Source: Veillonella sp. VA142 (lineage in GTDB: Bacteria > Bacillota > Negativicutes > Veillonellales > Veillonellaceae). From it: a stretch of 64,000 nucleotides of DNA. A program made the translations under genes and the position numbers. Under the pieces are notes generated by a model that worked only from the letters and a program-made list of their open reading frames with translations, was not told the origin of the DNA and ran no database searches. Location: positions 1-64,000 of the forward strand of contig NZ_RQVN01000002.1 of the NCBI RefSeq assembly GCF_003992135.1. The letters are read 5' to 3'. Positions within the stretch are counted from its first letter, which is position 1, and each line of letters begins with the position of its first letter. Positions 34,825 through 42,441 of the stretch are shown piece after piece.

Positions 34825-36243
34825 TTGGAGGGATTTTTACTGAATGAACAAACTTGGTTACAGCATTTAAAAGAAAAACGCTTGGCTTATGGACTATCTC
34901 AAAACCGTTTAGCTGTTGCGACTGGTATTACAAGGCAGTATCTAAGCGATATTGAAACAGGAAAAGTCAAGCCATCAGAGGATTTACAGCAGTCCCTTTG
35001 GGAAGCTCTGGAACGCTTCAATCCCGACGCTCCCCTTGAAATGCTGTTTGATTATGTAAGAATTCGCTTTCCGACAACAGACGTACAGCAGGTGGTCGAA
35101 AACATCTTACAACTGAAACTGTCCTATTTTCTTCATGAGGACTATGGTTTCTATTCTTATTCAGAGCATTATGCTTTAGGCGACATATTCGTCCTTTGCT
35201 CCCATGAACTGGACAAAGGAGTTCTGGTGGAATTGAAAGGTCGTGGGTGCAGACAATTTGAAAGCTATCTTCTGGCACAACAAAGAAGCTGGTATGAGTT
35301 CTTTATGGACGTTTTGGTGGCTGGCGGTGTGATGAAACGCCTTGACCTTGCCATTAACGATAAGACAGGGATTTTAAATATCCCTGTACTCACTGAAAAG
35401 TGCCAACAGGAAGAATGTATCTCCGTCTTCCGCAGTTTTAAAAGCTATCGCAGTGGCGAACTGGTACGCAAAGAGGAAAAGGAATGTATGGGAAACACCC
35501 TCTATATCGGTTCATTACAAAGTGAAGTTTATTTCTGTATCTATGAAAAGGACTACGAGCAGTACAAGAAAAATGATATTCCCATTGAAGACGCAGAAGT
35601 AAAAAACCGTTTTGAGATTCGATTGAAAAATGAGCGTGCCTATTATGCAGTCCGTGATTTACTCGTCTATGACAATCCAGAGCATACCGCCTTTAAAATT
35701 ATCAATCGGTATATCCGTTTTGTAGATAAAGACGATTCCAAACCTCGTTCTGATTGGAAACTGAATGAAGAATGGGCTTGGTTTATTGGGAACAATCGTG
35801 AACGATTAAAACTAACCACAAAACCAGAGCCTTACTCCTTCCAAAGGACGCTGAACTGGCTATCTCATCAAGTTGCCCCGACCTTAAAGGTTGCGATTAA
35901 ACTTGATGAAATCAACCAGACGCAGGTTGTAAAAGACATTCTCGACCATGCGAAACTGACAGACCGACACAAGCAGATTTTGAAGCAACAGTCAGTAAAA
36001 GAACAGGACGTGATAACAACAAAAAAAGGATATCTGTCAACCATACCAGTTGACAGATATCCAAAAAAAGATATAATGGGAGATAAGACGGTTCGTGTTC
36101 GTGCTGACTTGCACCATATCATAAAAATCGAAACAGCAAAGAATGGCGGAAACGTAAAAGAAGTTATGGAAATAAGACTTAGAAGCAAACTTAAGAGTGT
36201 GTTGATAGTGCATTATCTTAAAATTTTGTATAATAGGAATTGA
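34825..36243 (+). CDS. orf20: MobT relaxase Orf20, C-terminus altered by the resistance insert
   Basis: MobT is a Rep_trans-type relaxase that nicks oriT. The N-terminal Cro/C1-like HTH (about residues 8-60: SQNRLAVATGITRQYLSDIE) is followed by the Rep_trans domain with ELKGRGCRQFE near 131 and VYFCIYEKDYEQYKK near 230; the catalytic Tyr is probably one in this region. TTG 34,825 is the first start in frame but lies inside GGAGGG; a start at CTG 34,840 would suit that ribosome site better. After about residue 410 (VD, 36,054) the frame runs into inserted sequence, adding some 62 residues of omega-derived and leader-region sequence. The right junction at 40,752 restores GAC-TAA, the likely original end. 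Confidence 0.88.
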   Translation: MEGFLLNEQTWLQHLKEKRLAYGLSQNRLAVATGITRQYLSDIETGKVKPSEDLQQSLWEALERFNPDAPLEMLFDYVRIRFPTTDVQQVVENILQLKLSYFLHEDYGFYSYSEHYALGDIFVLCSHELDKGVLVELKGRGCRQFESYLLAQQRSWYEFFMDVLVAGGVMKRLDLAINDKTGILNIPVLTEKCQQEECISVFRSFKSYRSGELVRKEEKECMGNTLYIGSLQSEVYFCIYEKDYEQYKKNDIPIEDAEVKNRFEIRLKNERAYYAVRDLLVYDNPEHTAFKIINRYIRFVDKDDSKPRSDWKLNEEWAWFIGNNRERLKLTTKPEPYSFQRTLNWLSHQVAPTLKVAIKLDEINQTQVVKDILDHAKLTDRHKQILKQQSVKEQDVITTKKGYLSTIPVDRYPKKDIMGDKTVRVRADLHHIIKIETAKNGGNVKEVMEIRLRSKLKSVLIVHYLKILYNRN

Positions 36244-37056
36244 AGTTAAATTAGATGCTAAAAATTTGTAATTAAGAAGGAGGGATTCGTCATGTTGGTA
36301 TTCCAAATGCGTAATGTAGATAAAACATCTACTGTTTTGAAACAGACTAAAAACAGTGATTACGCAGATAAATAAATACGTTAGATTAATTCCTACCAGT
36401 GACTAATCTTATGACTTTTTAAACAGATAACTAAAATTACAAACAAATCGTTTAACTTCTGTATTTATTTACAGATGTAATCACTTCAGGAGTGATTACA
36501 TGAACAAAAATATAAAATATTCTCAAAACTTTTTAACGAGTGAAAAAGTACTCAACCAAATAATAAAACAATTGAATTTAAAAGAAACCGATACCGTTTA
36601 CGAAATTGGAACAGGTAAAGGGCATTTAACGACGAAACTGGCTAAAATAAGTAAACAGGTAACGTCTATTGAATTAGACAGTCATCTATTCAACTTATCG
36701 TCAGAAAAATTAAAACTGAATACTCGTGTCACTTTAATTCACCAAGATATTCTACAGTTTCAATTCCCTAACAAACAGAGGTATAAAATTGTTGGGAATA
36801 TTCCTTACCATTTAAGCACACAAATTATTAAAAAAGTGGTTTTTGAAAGCCGTGCGTCTGACATCTATCTGATTGTTGAAGAAGGATTCTACAAGCGTAC
36901 CTTGGATATTCACCGAACACTAGGGTTGCTCTTGCACACTCAAGTCTCGATTCAGCAATTGCTTAAGCTGCCAGCTGAATGCTTTCATCCTAAACCAAAA
37001 GTAAACAGTGCCTTAATAAAACTTACCCGCCATACCACAGATGTTCCAGATAAATA
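36062..37056 (+). repeat. Direct repeat, left copy (995 bp): omega remnant plus erm(B) 5' part
   Basis: This block repeats at 39,359-40,355 almost exactly. Differences I can see: a 2-bp TG absent here before the erm(B) -10 box, T for G at about 36,974 (GCTGAA versus GCGGAA, silent), and CAT for CAG upstream of the promoter. The repeat ends inside erm(B) at GATAAATA. Confidence 0.93.
36292..36375 (+). CDS. ermBL: erm(B) leader peptide, copy 1
   Basis: A 27-residue ORF (MLVFQMRNVDKTSTVLKQTK and seven more residues) preceded by AAGGAGGG. In erm(B), erythromycin stalls ribosomes at the Arg7-Asp10 region of this leader and exposes the methylase start. Here it precedes the truncated methylase. Confidence 0.92.
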   Translation: MLVFQMRNVDKTSTVLKQTKNSDYADK

Positions 37057-37057
37057 A
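36500..37057 (+). pseudogene. erm(B): Truncated erm(B) 23S rRNA methyltransferase, copy 1
   Basis: The first 185 of 245 residues match the intact copy at 39,799. The methyltransferase fold is present ([13 protein letters not shown] near 33 for [11 protein letters not shown] near 101, catalytic), but the C-terminal RNA-binding helices are lost. The frame ends at a TAA created by the junction GATAAATA/ATAG with sat4 sequence. Erm enzymes need the C-terminal domain for activity, so this copy is probably inactive. It arose by recombination joining erm(B) to sat4. Confidence 0.93.
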
Positions 37058-37059
37058 TA

Positions 37060-37236
37060 GAATGGGCAAAGCATAAAAACTTGCATGGACTAATGCTTGA
37101 AACCCAGGACAATAACCTTATAGCTTGTAAATTCTATCATAATTGTGGTTTCAAAATCGGCTCCGTCGATACTATGTTATACGCCAACTTTGAAAACAAC
37201 TTTGAAAAAGCTGTTTTCTGGTATTTAAGGTTTTAG
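37060..37236 (+). pseudogene. sat4: 3' remnant of sat4 (streptothricin acetyltransferase)
   Basis: The frame from 37,060 to TAG 37,234 gives 58 residues, EWAKHKNLHGLMLETQDNNL through CKFYHNCGFKIGSVDTMLY to EKAVFWYLRF, the C-terminal third of the Sat4 GNAT acetyltransferase. The N-terminal part is missing, and there is no start signal. In aadE-sat4-aphA-3 clusters sat4 lies just before aphA-3, as here, so a deletion removed aadE and most of sat4. Confidence 0.92.
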
Positions 37237-37328
37237 AATGCAAGGAACAGTGAATTGGAGTTCGTCTTGTTATAATTAGCTTCTTGGGGTATCTTTAAAT
37301 ACTGTAGAAAAGAGGAAGGAAATAATAA

Positions 37329-38123
37329 ATGGCTAAAATGAGAATATCACCGGAATTGAAAAAACTGATCGAAAAATACCGCTGCGTAAAAGATACGGAA
37401 GGAATGTCTCCTGCTAAGGTATATAAGCTGGTGGGAGAAAATGAAAACCTATATTTAAAAATGACGGACAGCCGGTATAAAGGGACCACCTATGATGTGG
37501 AACGGGAAAAGGACATGATGCTATGGCTGGAAGGAAAGCTGCCTGTTCCAAAGGTCCTGCACTTTGAACGGCATGATGGCTGGAGCAATCTGCTCATGAG
37601 TGAGGCCGATGGCGTCCTTTGCTCGGAAGAGTATGAAGATGAACAAAGCCCTGAAAAGATTATCGAGCTGTATGCGGAGTGCATCAGGCTCTTTCACTCC
37701 ATCGACATATCGGATTGTCCCTATACGAATAGCTTAGACAGCCGCTTAGCCGAATTGGATTACTTACTGAATAACGATCTGGCCGATGTGGATTGCGAAA
37801 ACTGGGAAGAAGACACTCCATTTAAAGATCCGCGCGAGCTGTATGATTTTTTAAAGACGGAAAAGCCCGAAGAGGAACTTGTCTTTTCCCACGGCGACCT
37901 GGGAGACAGCAACATCTTTGTGAAAGATGGCAAAGTAAGTGGCTTTATTGATCTTGGGAGAAGCGGCAGGGCGGACAAGTGGTATGACATTGCCTTCTGC
38001 GTCCGGTCGATCAGGGAGGATATCGGGGAAGAACAGTATGTCGAGCTATTTTTTGACTTACTGGGGATCAAGCCTGATTGGGAGAAAATAAAATATTATA
38101 TTTTACTGGATGAATTGTTTTAG
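37329..38123 (+). CDS. aphA-3: Aminoglycoside 3'-phosphotransferase APH(3')-IIIa
   Basis: This cytosolic kinase phosphorylates the 3'-hydroxyl of kanamycin, neomycin, amikacin and related drugs. The 264-residue protein is full length, with EYRC-region start (MAKMRISPELKKLIEKY), HGDLGDSN near 188 (catalytic Asp190) and IDLGRSG near 207 (Asp208, metal). GAGGAAGG precedes ATG 37,329. GC content is higher than its neighbours, consistent with a foreign origin. It lies between the sat4 remnant and a strong terminator; transcription probably enters from the truncated erm(B) promoter or a local one. Confidence 0.98.
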   Translation: MAKMRISPELKKLIEKYRCVKDTEGMSPAKVYKLVGENENLYLKMTDSRYKGTTYDVEREKDMMLWLEGKLPVPKVLHFERHDGWSNLLMSEADGVLCSEEYEDEQSPEKIIELYAECIRLFHSIDISDCPYTNSLDSRLAELDYLLNNDLADVDCENWEEDTPFKDPRELYDFLKTEKPEEELVFSHGDLGDSNIFVKDGKVSGFIDLGRSGRADKWYDIAFCVRSIREDIGEEQYVELFFDLLGIKPDWEKIKYYILLDELF

Positions 38124-38134
38124 TACCTAGATTT

Positions 38135-38178
38135 AGATGTCTAAAAAGCTTTAACTACAAGCTTTTTAGACATCTAAT
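38135..38178. terminator. Perfect 17-bp hairpin after aphA-3
   Basis: AGATGTCTAAAAAGCTT (38,135-38,151) is exactly complementary to 38,159-38,175 with a 7-nt loop. It is symmetric and could terminate in both directions. Confidence 0.75.
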
Positions 38179-38398
38179 CTTTTCTGAAGTACATCCGCAA
38201 CTGTCCATACTCTGATGTTTTATATCTTTTCTAAAAGTTCGCTAGATAGAGTTCTATATTAGAGATGTAAAGAGTTTTGGTGAAGAGGTTTGTGAGTATG
38301 GCTTTTATAACCAGGGTGCAATGAGAAGCACTAACAGCAGCTAGCTTAAGAACGCATAGGATATACTTTTTATGGAAGTCACAGAGGAGGAATAAAAT

Positions 38399-39145
38399 TT
38401 GAACAGGATTAACAGAGTAACCTCTATTCTTATTCAGCTGCAATCAAAAAAAAATAATTCCTGCCAAAGAAATTGCACAGCGATTTAATATAAGCTTAAG
38501 GACAGTTTACAGAGATATCCGGACACTTGAAGAAGCCGGAATACCAATTGGATCTGAGGCCGGAAAAGGATATTTTCTTGTAGAGGGCTTCCTACTTCCG
38601 CCGGTAATGTTTACAGCGGCGGAAGTGGGTGCATTGATTACAGCAGGGAAATTTTTAAATTGCCATGGAGATGAATCATTTATAAAGGATTTTGATTCAG
38701 CTATGTATAAAATCAAATCTATTTTGAAGCATGGTGAAAAAAACTATGCACAGGAGTTGGAGAACAGTATTAACGTGTACAGCACATCTGGACAGAAAAA
38801 TACATTGGCGGATAACGTTATTGCAGCAATTCAGACTGCAATCTGCAATAAAAGGGTAATATCAATTCAATATCCTGCATCAGGAGGGCAAGAACCGGAA
38901 AGCAGAATGATAGAGCCTATATCACTGGGGTTTTATGAACAGAACTGGTACTTAATCGGTTTTGCAGGCTAAGAAATGAATATAGGAATTTTCGTGTGGA
39001 TCGGATTAAAAGCATTTGCATAGAAGAAGAGCTCTGTCAAAGCCATGATGGCTCTTTGGAACAAATATTAAAACAAATGCTTTCATATAAAAAACTATAT
39101 GCCCTACAATGCCGTTGTAAAAATTGGGGAAAAGGGATATATTGA
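38399..39145 (+). pseudogene. WYL/HTH transcriptional regulator pseudogene in the resistance segment
   Basis: GAGGAGG precedes TTG 38,399, which reads LNRINRVTSILIQLQSKK. A run of nine A (38,446-38,454) shifts the frame; one fewer A would continue into IIPAKEIAQRFNISLRTVYR and RDIRTLEEAGIPIGSEAGKG, a YafY-like winged helix. The WYL domain follows (VISIQYPASGGQE and FYEQNWYLIGFAG), and a second frameshift near 38,972 would continue into LRNEYRNFRVDRI. The end near 39,145 is short of a full WYL protein. Two frameshifts make it non-functional. It is unrelated in detail to the chromosomal WYL pseudogene at 10.7 kb. Confidence 0.82.
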
Positions 39146-39169
39146 TTTTATATCTTTCTCAAAATAAAT

Positions 39170-39200
39170 ATAAAAGCCCTTTAAAGAGGGCTTTTATATA
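39170..39200. terminator. Hairpin between the WYL remnant and the omega operator
   Basis: ATAAAAGCCCT (39,170-39,180) pairs with AGGGCTTTTAT (39,187-39,197) through a 6-nt loop. Confidence 0.65.
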
Positions 39201-39202
39201 TT

Positions 39203-39258
39203 AATCACAAATCACTTATCACAAATCACTTATCACAAATCACAAGTGATTTGTGATT
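39203..39258 (+). promoter_or_regulatory. Omega repressor operator: eight contiguous heptads
   Basis: The stretch divides exactly into eight 7-bp units: AATCACA, AATCACT, TATCACA, AATCACT, TATCACA, AATCACA, then inverted AGTGATT and TGTGATT. This is the WATCACW heptad recognised by the omega repressor of the pSM19035/Inc18 plasmid family, which controls copy number and the epsilon-zeta toxin-antitoxin. It shows that this segment came from an Inc18-type plasmid. Confidence 0.92.
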
Positions 39259-39300
39259 GTTGATGATAAAATAAGAATAAGAAGAAATAGAAAGAAGTGA

Positions 39301-39570
39301 GTGATTGTGGGAAATTTAGGCGCACAAAAAGAAAAACGAAATGATACACCAATCAGTGCAAAAAAAGATATAATGGGAGATAAGACGGTTCGTGTTCGTG
39401 CTGACTTGCACCATATCATAAAAATCGAAACAGCAAAGAATGGCGGAAACGTAAAAGAAGTTATGGAAATAAGACTTAGAAGCAAACTTAAGAGTGTGTT
39501 GATAGTGCAGTATCTTAAAATTTTGTGTATAATAGGAATTGAAGTTAAATTAGATGCTAAAAATTTGTAA
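39301..39570 (+). pseudogene. Omega (ParB-like ribbon-helix-helix) repressor, C-terminus replaced
   Basis: GTG 39,301 follows AAAGAAGTGA. The first 56 residues (MIVGNLGAQKEKRNDTPISA ... KKDIMGDKTVRVRADLHHII ... GGNVKEVM) match omega, including the DNA-binding beta strand KTVRVRADL. After KEVM the sequence changes to EIRLRSKLKSVLIVQYLKIL and runs through the erm(B) promoter to TAA 39,568, giving 89 residues in place of 71. Omega dimerises through its two helices; the second is replaced, so function is doubtful. The fusion is the usual upstream context of erm(B) in these elements. Confidence 0.88.
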
Positions 39571-40355
39571 TTAAGAAGGAGGGATTCGTCATGTTGGTAT
39601 TCCAAATGCGTAATGTAGATAAAACATCTACTGTTTTGAAACAGACTAAAAACAGTGATTACGCAGATAAATAAATACGTTAGATTAATTCCTACCAGTG
39701 ACTAATCTTATGACTTTTTAAACAGATAACTAAAATTACAAACAAATCGTTTAACTTCTGTATTTATTTACAGATGTAATCACTTCAGGAGTGATTACAT
39801 GAACAAAAATATAAAATATTCTCAAAACTTTTTAACGAGTGAAAAAGTACTCAACCAAATAATAAAACAATTGAATTTAAAAGAAACCGATACCGTTTAC
39901 GAAATTGGAACAGGTAAAGGGCATTTAACGACGAAACTGGCTAAAATAAGTAAACAGGTAACGTCTATTGAATTAGACAGTCATCTATTCAACTTATCGT
40001 CAGAAAAATTAAAACTGAATACTCGTGTCACTTTAATTCACCAAGATATTCTACAGTTTCAATTCCCTAACAAACAGAGGTATAAAATTGTTGGGAATAT
40101 TCCTTACCATTTAAGCACACAAATTATTAAAAAAGTGGTTTTTGAAAGCCGTGCGTCTGACATCTATCTGATTGTTGAAGAAGGATTCTACAAGCGTACC
40201 TTGGATATTCACCGAACACTAGGGTTGCTCTTGCACACTCAAGTCTCGATTCAGCAATTGCTTAAGCTGCCAGCGGAATGCTTTCATCCTAAACCAAAAG
40301 TAAACAGTGCCTTAATAAAACTTACCCGCCATACCACAGATGTTCCAGATAAATA
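39359..40355 (+). repeat. Direct repeat, right copy (997 bp): omega 3' part plus erm(B) 5' part
   Basis: Partner of 36,062-37,056. The two copies are in direct orientation about 2.3 kb apart and differ by a 2-bp indel and a few substitutions. Recombination between them would delete sat4 remnant, aphA-3 and the WYL pseudogene and leave one intact erm(B). Confidence 0.93.
39591..39674 (+). CDS. ermBL: erm(B) leader peptide, copy 2
   Basis: Identical 27-residue leader (MLVFQMRNVDKTSTVLKQTK...), with AGAAGGAGGG before ATG 39,591. It controls the intact methylase 124 bp downstream by drug-dependent ribosome stalling. Confidence 0.93.
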   Translation: MLVFQMRNVDKTSTVLKQTKNSDYADK

Positions 40356-40536
40356 TTGGAAGCTATATACGTACTTTGTTTCAAAATGGGTCAATCGAGA
40401 ATATCGTCAACTGTTTACTAAAAATCAGTTTCATCAAGCAATGAAACACGCCAAAGTAAACAATTTAAGTACCATTACTTATGAGCAAGTATTGTCTATT
40501 TTTAATAGTTATCTATTATTTAACGGGAGGAAATAA
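39799..40536 (+). CDS. erm(B): 23S rRNA (adenine-N6) dimethyltransferase Erm(B)
   Basis: Dimethylates A2058 of 23S rRNA, giving resistance to macrolides, lincosamides and streptogramin B. The 245-residue protein is full length: SAM motif EIGTGKGHL near 33, catalytic NIPYHLST near 101, and the C-terminal helical domain ending [24 protein letters not shown] precedes ATG 39,799, the site sequestered in the leader mRNA until induction. Upstream are the leader and a TATAAT at 39,529, with TTGATA farther off than normal. Confidence 0.98.
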   Translation: MNKNIKYSQNFLTSEKVLNQIIKQLNLKETDTVYEIGTGKGHLTTKLAKISKQVTSIELDSHLFNLSSEKLKLNTRVTLIHQDILQFQFPNKQRYKIVGNIPYHLSTQIIKKVVFESRASDIYLIVEEGFYKRTLDIHRTLGLLLHTQVSIQQLLKLPAECFHPKPKVNSALIKLTRHTTDVPDKYWKLYTYFVSKWVNREYRQLFTKNQFHQAMKHAKVNNLSTITYEQVLSIFNSYLLFNGRK

Positions 40537-40540
40537 TTCT

Positions 40541-40672
40541 ATGAGTCGCTTTTTTAAATTTGGAAAGTTACACGTTACTAAAGGGAATGGAGATAAATTA
40601 TTAGATATACTACTGACAGCTTCCAAGAAGCTAAAGAGGTCCCTAGCGCCTACGGGGAATTTGTATCGATAA
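40541..40672 (+). CDS. Small ORF downstream of erm(B), 43 residues
   Basis: GGGAGG precedes ATG 40,541, 4 bp after erm(B). The basic product (MSRFFKFGKLHVTKGNGDKL...) is the short ORF regularly found after erm(B) on streptococcal and enterococcal elements; its function is unknown. Its last part enters the long hairpin at 40,638. Confidence 0.7.
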   Translation: MSRFFKFGKLHVTKGNGDKLLDILLTASKKLKRSLAPTGNLYR

Positions 40673-40704
40673 GGGGTACAAATTCCCACTAAGCGCTCGG
40701 GACC
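40638..40704. repeat. Long imperfect inverted repeat at the end of the erm(B) unit
   Basis: GGTCCC (40,638) pairs with GGGACC (40,699), AGCGC with GCGCT, and GGGAATTTGTA (40,655) with TACAAATTCCC (40,677). It could act as a terminator or plasmid-derived single-strand structure; no T run follows. Confidence 0.6.
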
Positions 40705-40758
40705 CCTTGTAGGAAAATGTCCTAAGTGGGATATCTGTCAACTGGTATGGTTGACTAA

Positions 40759-40794
40759 AAATACTTCCTACGAAAATGTAGGGGGTATTTTTTT
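40759..40794 (+). terminator. Tn916 terminator after orf20
   Basis: AAATACTTCCTAC (40,759-40,771) pairs with GTAGGGGGTATTT (40,778-40,790) with two mismatches, then TTTT. The insertion sequence begins immediately after. Confidence 0.75.
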
Positions 40795-42040
40795 ACGAAA
40801 AAATACAATCGATTCTTAAAAAGAAAAATTTTTGATTGGCAAAACCATAACAAGTTCGTTTTAGGGTTTTGATTTTGCGATTGATGCCTTCTAAAGGACC
40901 ATTAGAGTATTCAAATTTAGCGCTATTTAAGACATATTTTCTGTTTTGACGAAGGGTTTGAATAGCAGTATCCATTTCTGTATTGGTTTTTTGGTAGTCT
41001 AAGATGGTTGACTCTAGTAATTCACTATTGCGCTCGTTTAGGGCTTTCGTGATATCTTGGTAAGTTTGGTATACTTCAGCGAACTTGGAAAATTTACTAG
41101 TAATGAGATCAACAGCATTTTGGCGAGTCATATATTGTTTAACGCCGCGAAGAAAAACTACTTCTTCAGGGTGAAGATCTTCAGCTTTTTTATGGAATAG
41201 CTTCCAATGTGACTTCATAATTTTATATTCTTGGCTCTGTTTATCAAGTTGCTTTAGGATAGAGATACGACAATTGTCCAAAGCGCGACCAGCTAATTGT
41301 ACAAGGTGGAAGCGATCAATAATGATATTGGCATTAGGGAAAAGGCGATAGATAAAACTTTGATATTGAGCATTTAAATCAATTACAACTGATTGAACGC
41401 ATTCGCGTTCGGCTTTTGAATAACGACTTTCAAAATAATCAACAATGGTAGGTGATAGACGATCCTGTAACTTTGTGACAATTTGGTGGGTTTCAGCGTC
41501 ACAACAGATAAAGGACATCACAGACTTAATTGAACGAAACTCGTCAAAACATAGATGCTTAGGCAACTTAGCCACACGATAGTGTGGTTCCATGCGCTCT
41601 AAGATTGTTCGACGAACACTGCTAGGAGAGCAGTGACACATTTCAGCAATAAGCTGACCAGATAAGCCTTTACGAGCTAAAAGCATGATTTGATTTTTGA
41701 GATCACTGGATAAGGTTTGATTTTCTTTGGTTAAATTAGTAATAGCACCAAAAGTAGTATGGCATGATTTACATTTATAGCGTTGTTTACGAAGCTCTAG
41801 TTCATATCTTCTCCCATTTAAACTTGCCAGTCGTACATGAGTTTTGCGAAAGCCATCCTTATTAACTGTGGGAAAGCCACAGTTACGACAACGATTAATC
41901 GGATAAGAAAGAGTAGCTGTTATTAGCGTTATATACTCTTTAACAGAATCGTTGTTGTGTTCAGCTTCTTCAACAGAAATAATTTTAATATTTTTATCTT
42001 TAATTCCAAGAATATTTAGGATAGAATCATTATGGGACAT
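40793..42040 (-). CDS. ISL3-family transposase
   Basis: A 415-residue DDE transposase. The N-terminal zinc ribbon (CRNCGFPT near 36, YKCKSCHTTF near 68), an HTH with LLARKGLSGQLIAEMCHCS near 104, and the catalytic domain (FDEFRS near 152, VVIDLNAQYQSF near 205, IIDRFHLVQLA near 225, NGPLEGINRKIK near 383 with the catalytic Glu) are all in place. GAAGGTT precedes ATG (complement of 42,038-42,040). The last codons read through the terminal repeat, and the stop TAA (40,793-40,795) is supplied by flanking ICE sequence, so the C-terminus depends on the insertion site. No internal damage is visible. Confidence 0.9.
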   Translation of the reverse strand: MSHNDSILNILGIKDKNIKIISVEEAEHNNDSVKEYITLITATLSYPINRCRNCGFPTVNKDGFRKTHVRLASLNGRRYELELRKQRYKCKSCHTTFGAITNLTKENQTLSSDLKNQIMLLARKGLSGQLIAEMCHCSPSSVRRTILERMEPHYRVAKLPKHLCFDEFRSIKSVMSFICCDAETHQIVTKLQDRLSPTIVDYFESRYSKAERECVQSVVIDLNAQYQSFIYRLFPNANIIIDRFHLVQLAGRALDNCRISILKQLDKQSQEYKIMKSHWKLFHKKAEDLHPEEVVFLRGVKQYMTRQNAVDLITSKFSKFAEVYQTYQDITKALNERNSELLESTILDYQKTNTEMDTAIQTLRQNRKYVLNSAKFEYSNGPLEGINRKIKTLKRTCYGFANQKFFFLRIDCIFS

Positions 42041-42085
42041 TTGTTTAACCTTCTTTCATGATTTTTGTGGTGAATTGATTGTATA
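40799..42085 (-). mobile_element. ISL3-family insertion sequence, about 1.29 kb
   Basis: A single transposase gene is flanked by imperfect inverted ends: TACAATCGATTC at 40,804-40,815 and GAATTGATTGTA at 42,072-42,083 (one mismatch). ACGA stands just outside both sides (40,795-40,798 and 42,086-42,089), but ISL3 elements normally duplicate 8 bp, so this may be chance. It lies between the orf20 terminator and the region before orf19, opposite to the transfer genes. Confidence 0.75.
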
Positions 42086-42089
42086 ACGA

Positions 42090-42117
42090 GGGGACAGCAA
42101 ATGTCCTCTTTTTTGTA
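42090..42117 (+). terminator. Hairpin between the IS and orf19
   Basis: GAGGGGACA at 42,089-42,097 pairs with TGTCCTC at 42,102-42,108, followed by TTTTTTG. It may be the original Tn916 terminator displaced by the insertion. Confidence 0.55.
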
Positions 42118-42219
42118 TAAAAAAATCTGGCATGGAATCTCTATCCATACCAGAAAGTGTATACCCCAAAAAAATAACTCAAATACAAATTCATTGAATA
42201 TAGAGAGGAGAACATTTTT

Positions 42220-42441
42220 ATGAATTTTGGACAAAACCTTTATAACTGGTTTCTATCAAACGCTCAATCACTGGTGCTTTTAGCAATCGTTGTGATTGGC
42301 TTGTATCTTGGCTTCAAGCGTGAGTTTAGCAAACTGATTGGCTTTTTAATTATTGCGATTATTGCGGTTGGCTTAGTCTTCAACGCTGCTGGAGTAAAAG
42401 ACATTTTACTAGAGCTATTCAATCGCATTATTGGTGCTTAA
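42220..42441 (+). CDS. orf19: ICE protein Orf19
   Basis: A 73-residue protein with two hydrophobic helices (SLVLLAIVVIGLYLGF and LIGFLIIAIIAVGLVF), consistent with a small channel or scaffold subunit of the conjugation machinery. AGAGAGGAGA precedes ATG 42,220. It begins the orf19-orf13 cluster. Confidence 0.85.
   Translation: MNFGQNLYNWFLSNAQSLVLLAIVVIGLYLGFKREFSKLIGFLIIAIIAVGLVFNAAGVKDILLELFNRIIGA

Larger units (their letters stand above)
36028..40755. mobile_element. Macrolide-aminoglycoside resistance segment inserted in the ICE
   Basis: The 4.7 kb insert is bounded by related sequences: GGATATCTGTCAAC begins at 36,028 and again at 40,729. At the left it continues CATACCAG-TTGAC, at the right the same core is inverted (TGGTATG-GTTGAC). 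Removing the insert would join orf20 to GACTAAAAATACTTCC, giving a natural stop. Contents: omega remnant, truncated erm(B), sat4 remnant, aphA-3, WYL pseudogene, omega operator/remnant, intact erm(B), small ORF, long hairpin. This gene order is that of Tn1545/Tn6003-type elements as I remember them. Confidence 0.85.

Noticed and set aside
36190-36243. The C-terminal HYLKILYNRN stretch of the orf20 frame as a protein domain
   Set aside because: It is a translation of the erm(B) promoter region and occurs only because the original stop was displaced.
40795-42089. ACGA as a target duplication of the ISL3 element
   Set aside because: Only 4 bp match, whereas ISL3 elements duplicate about 8 bp; too short to count.
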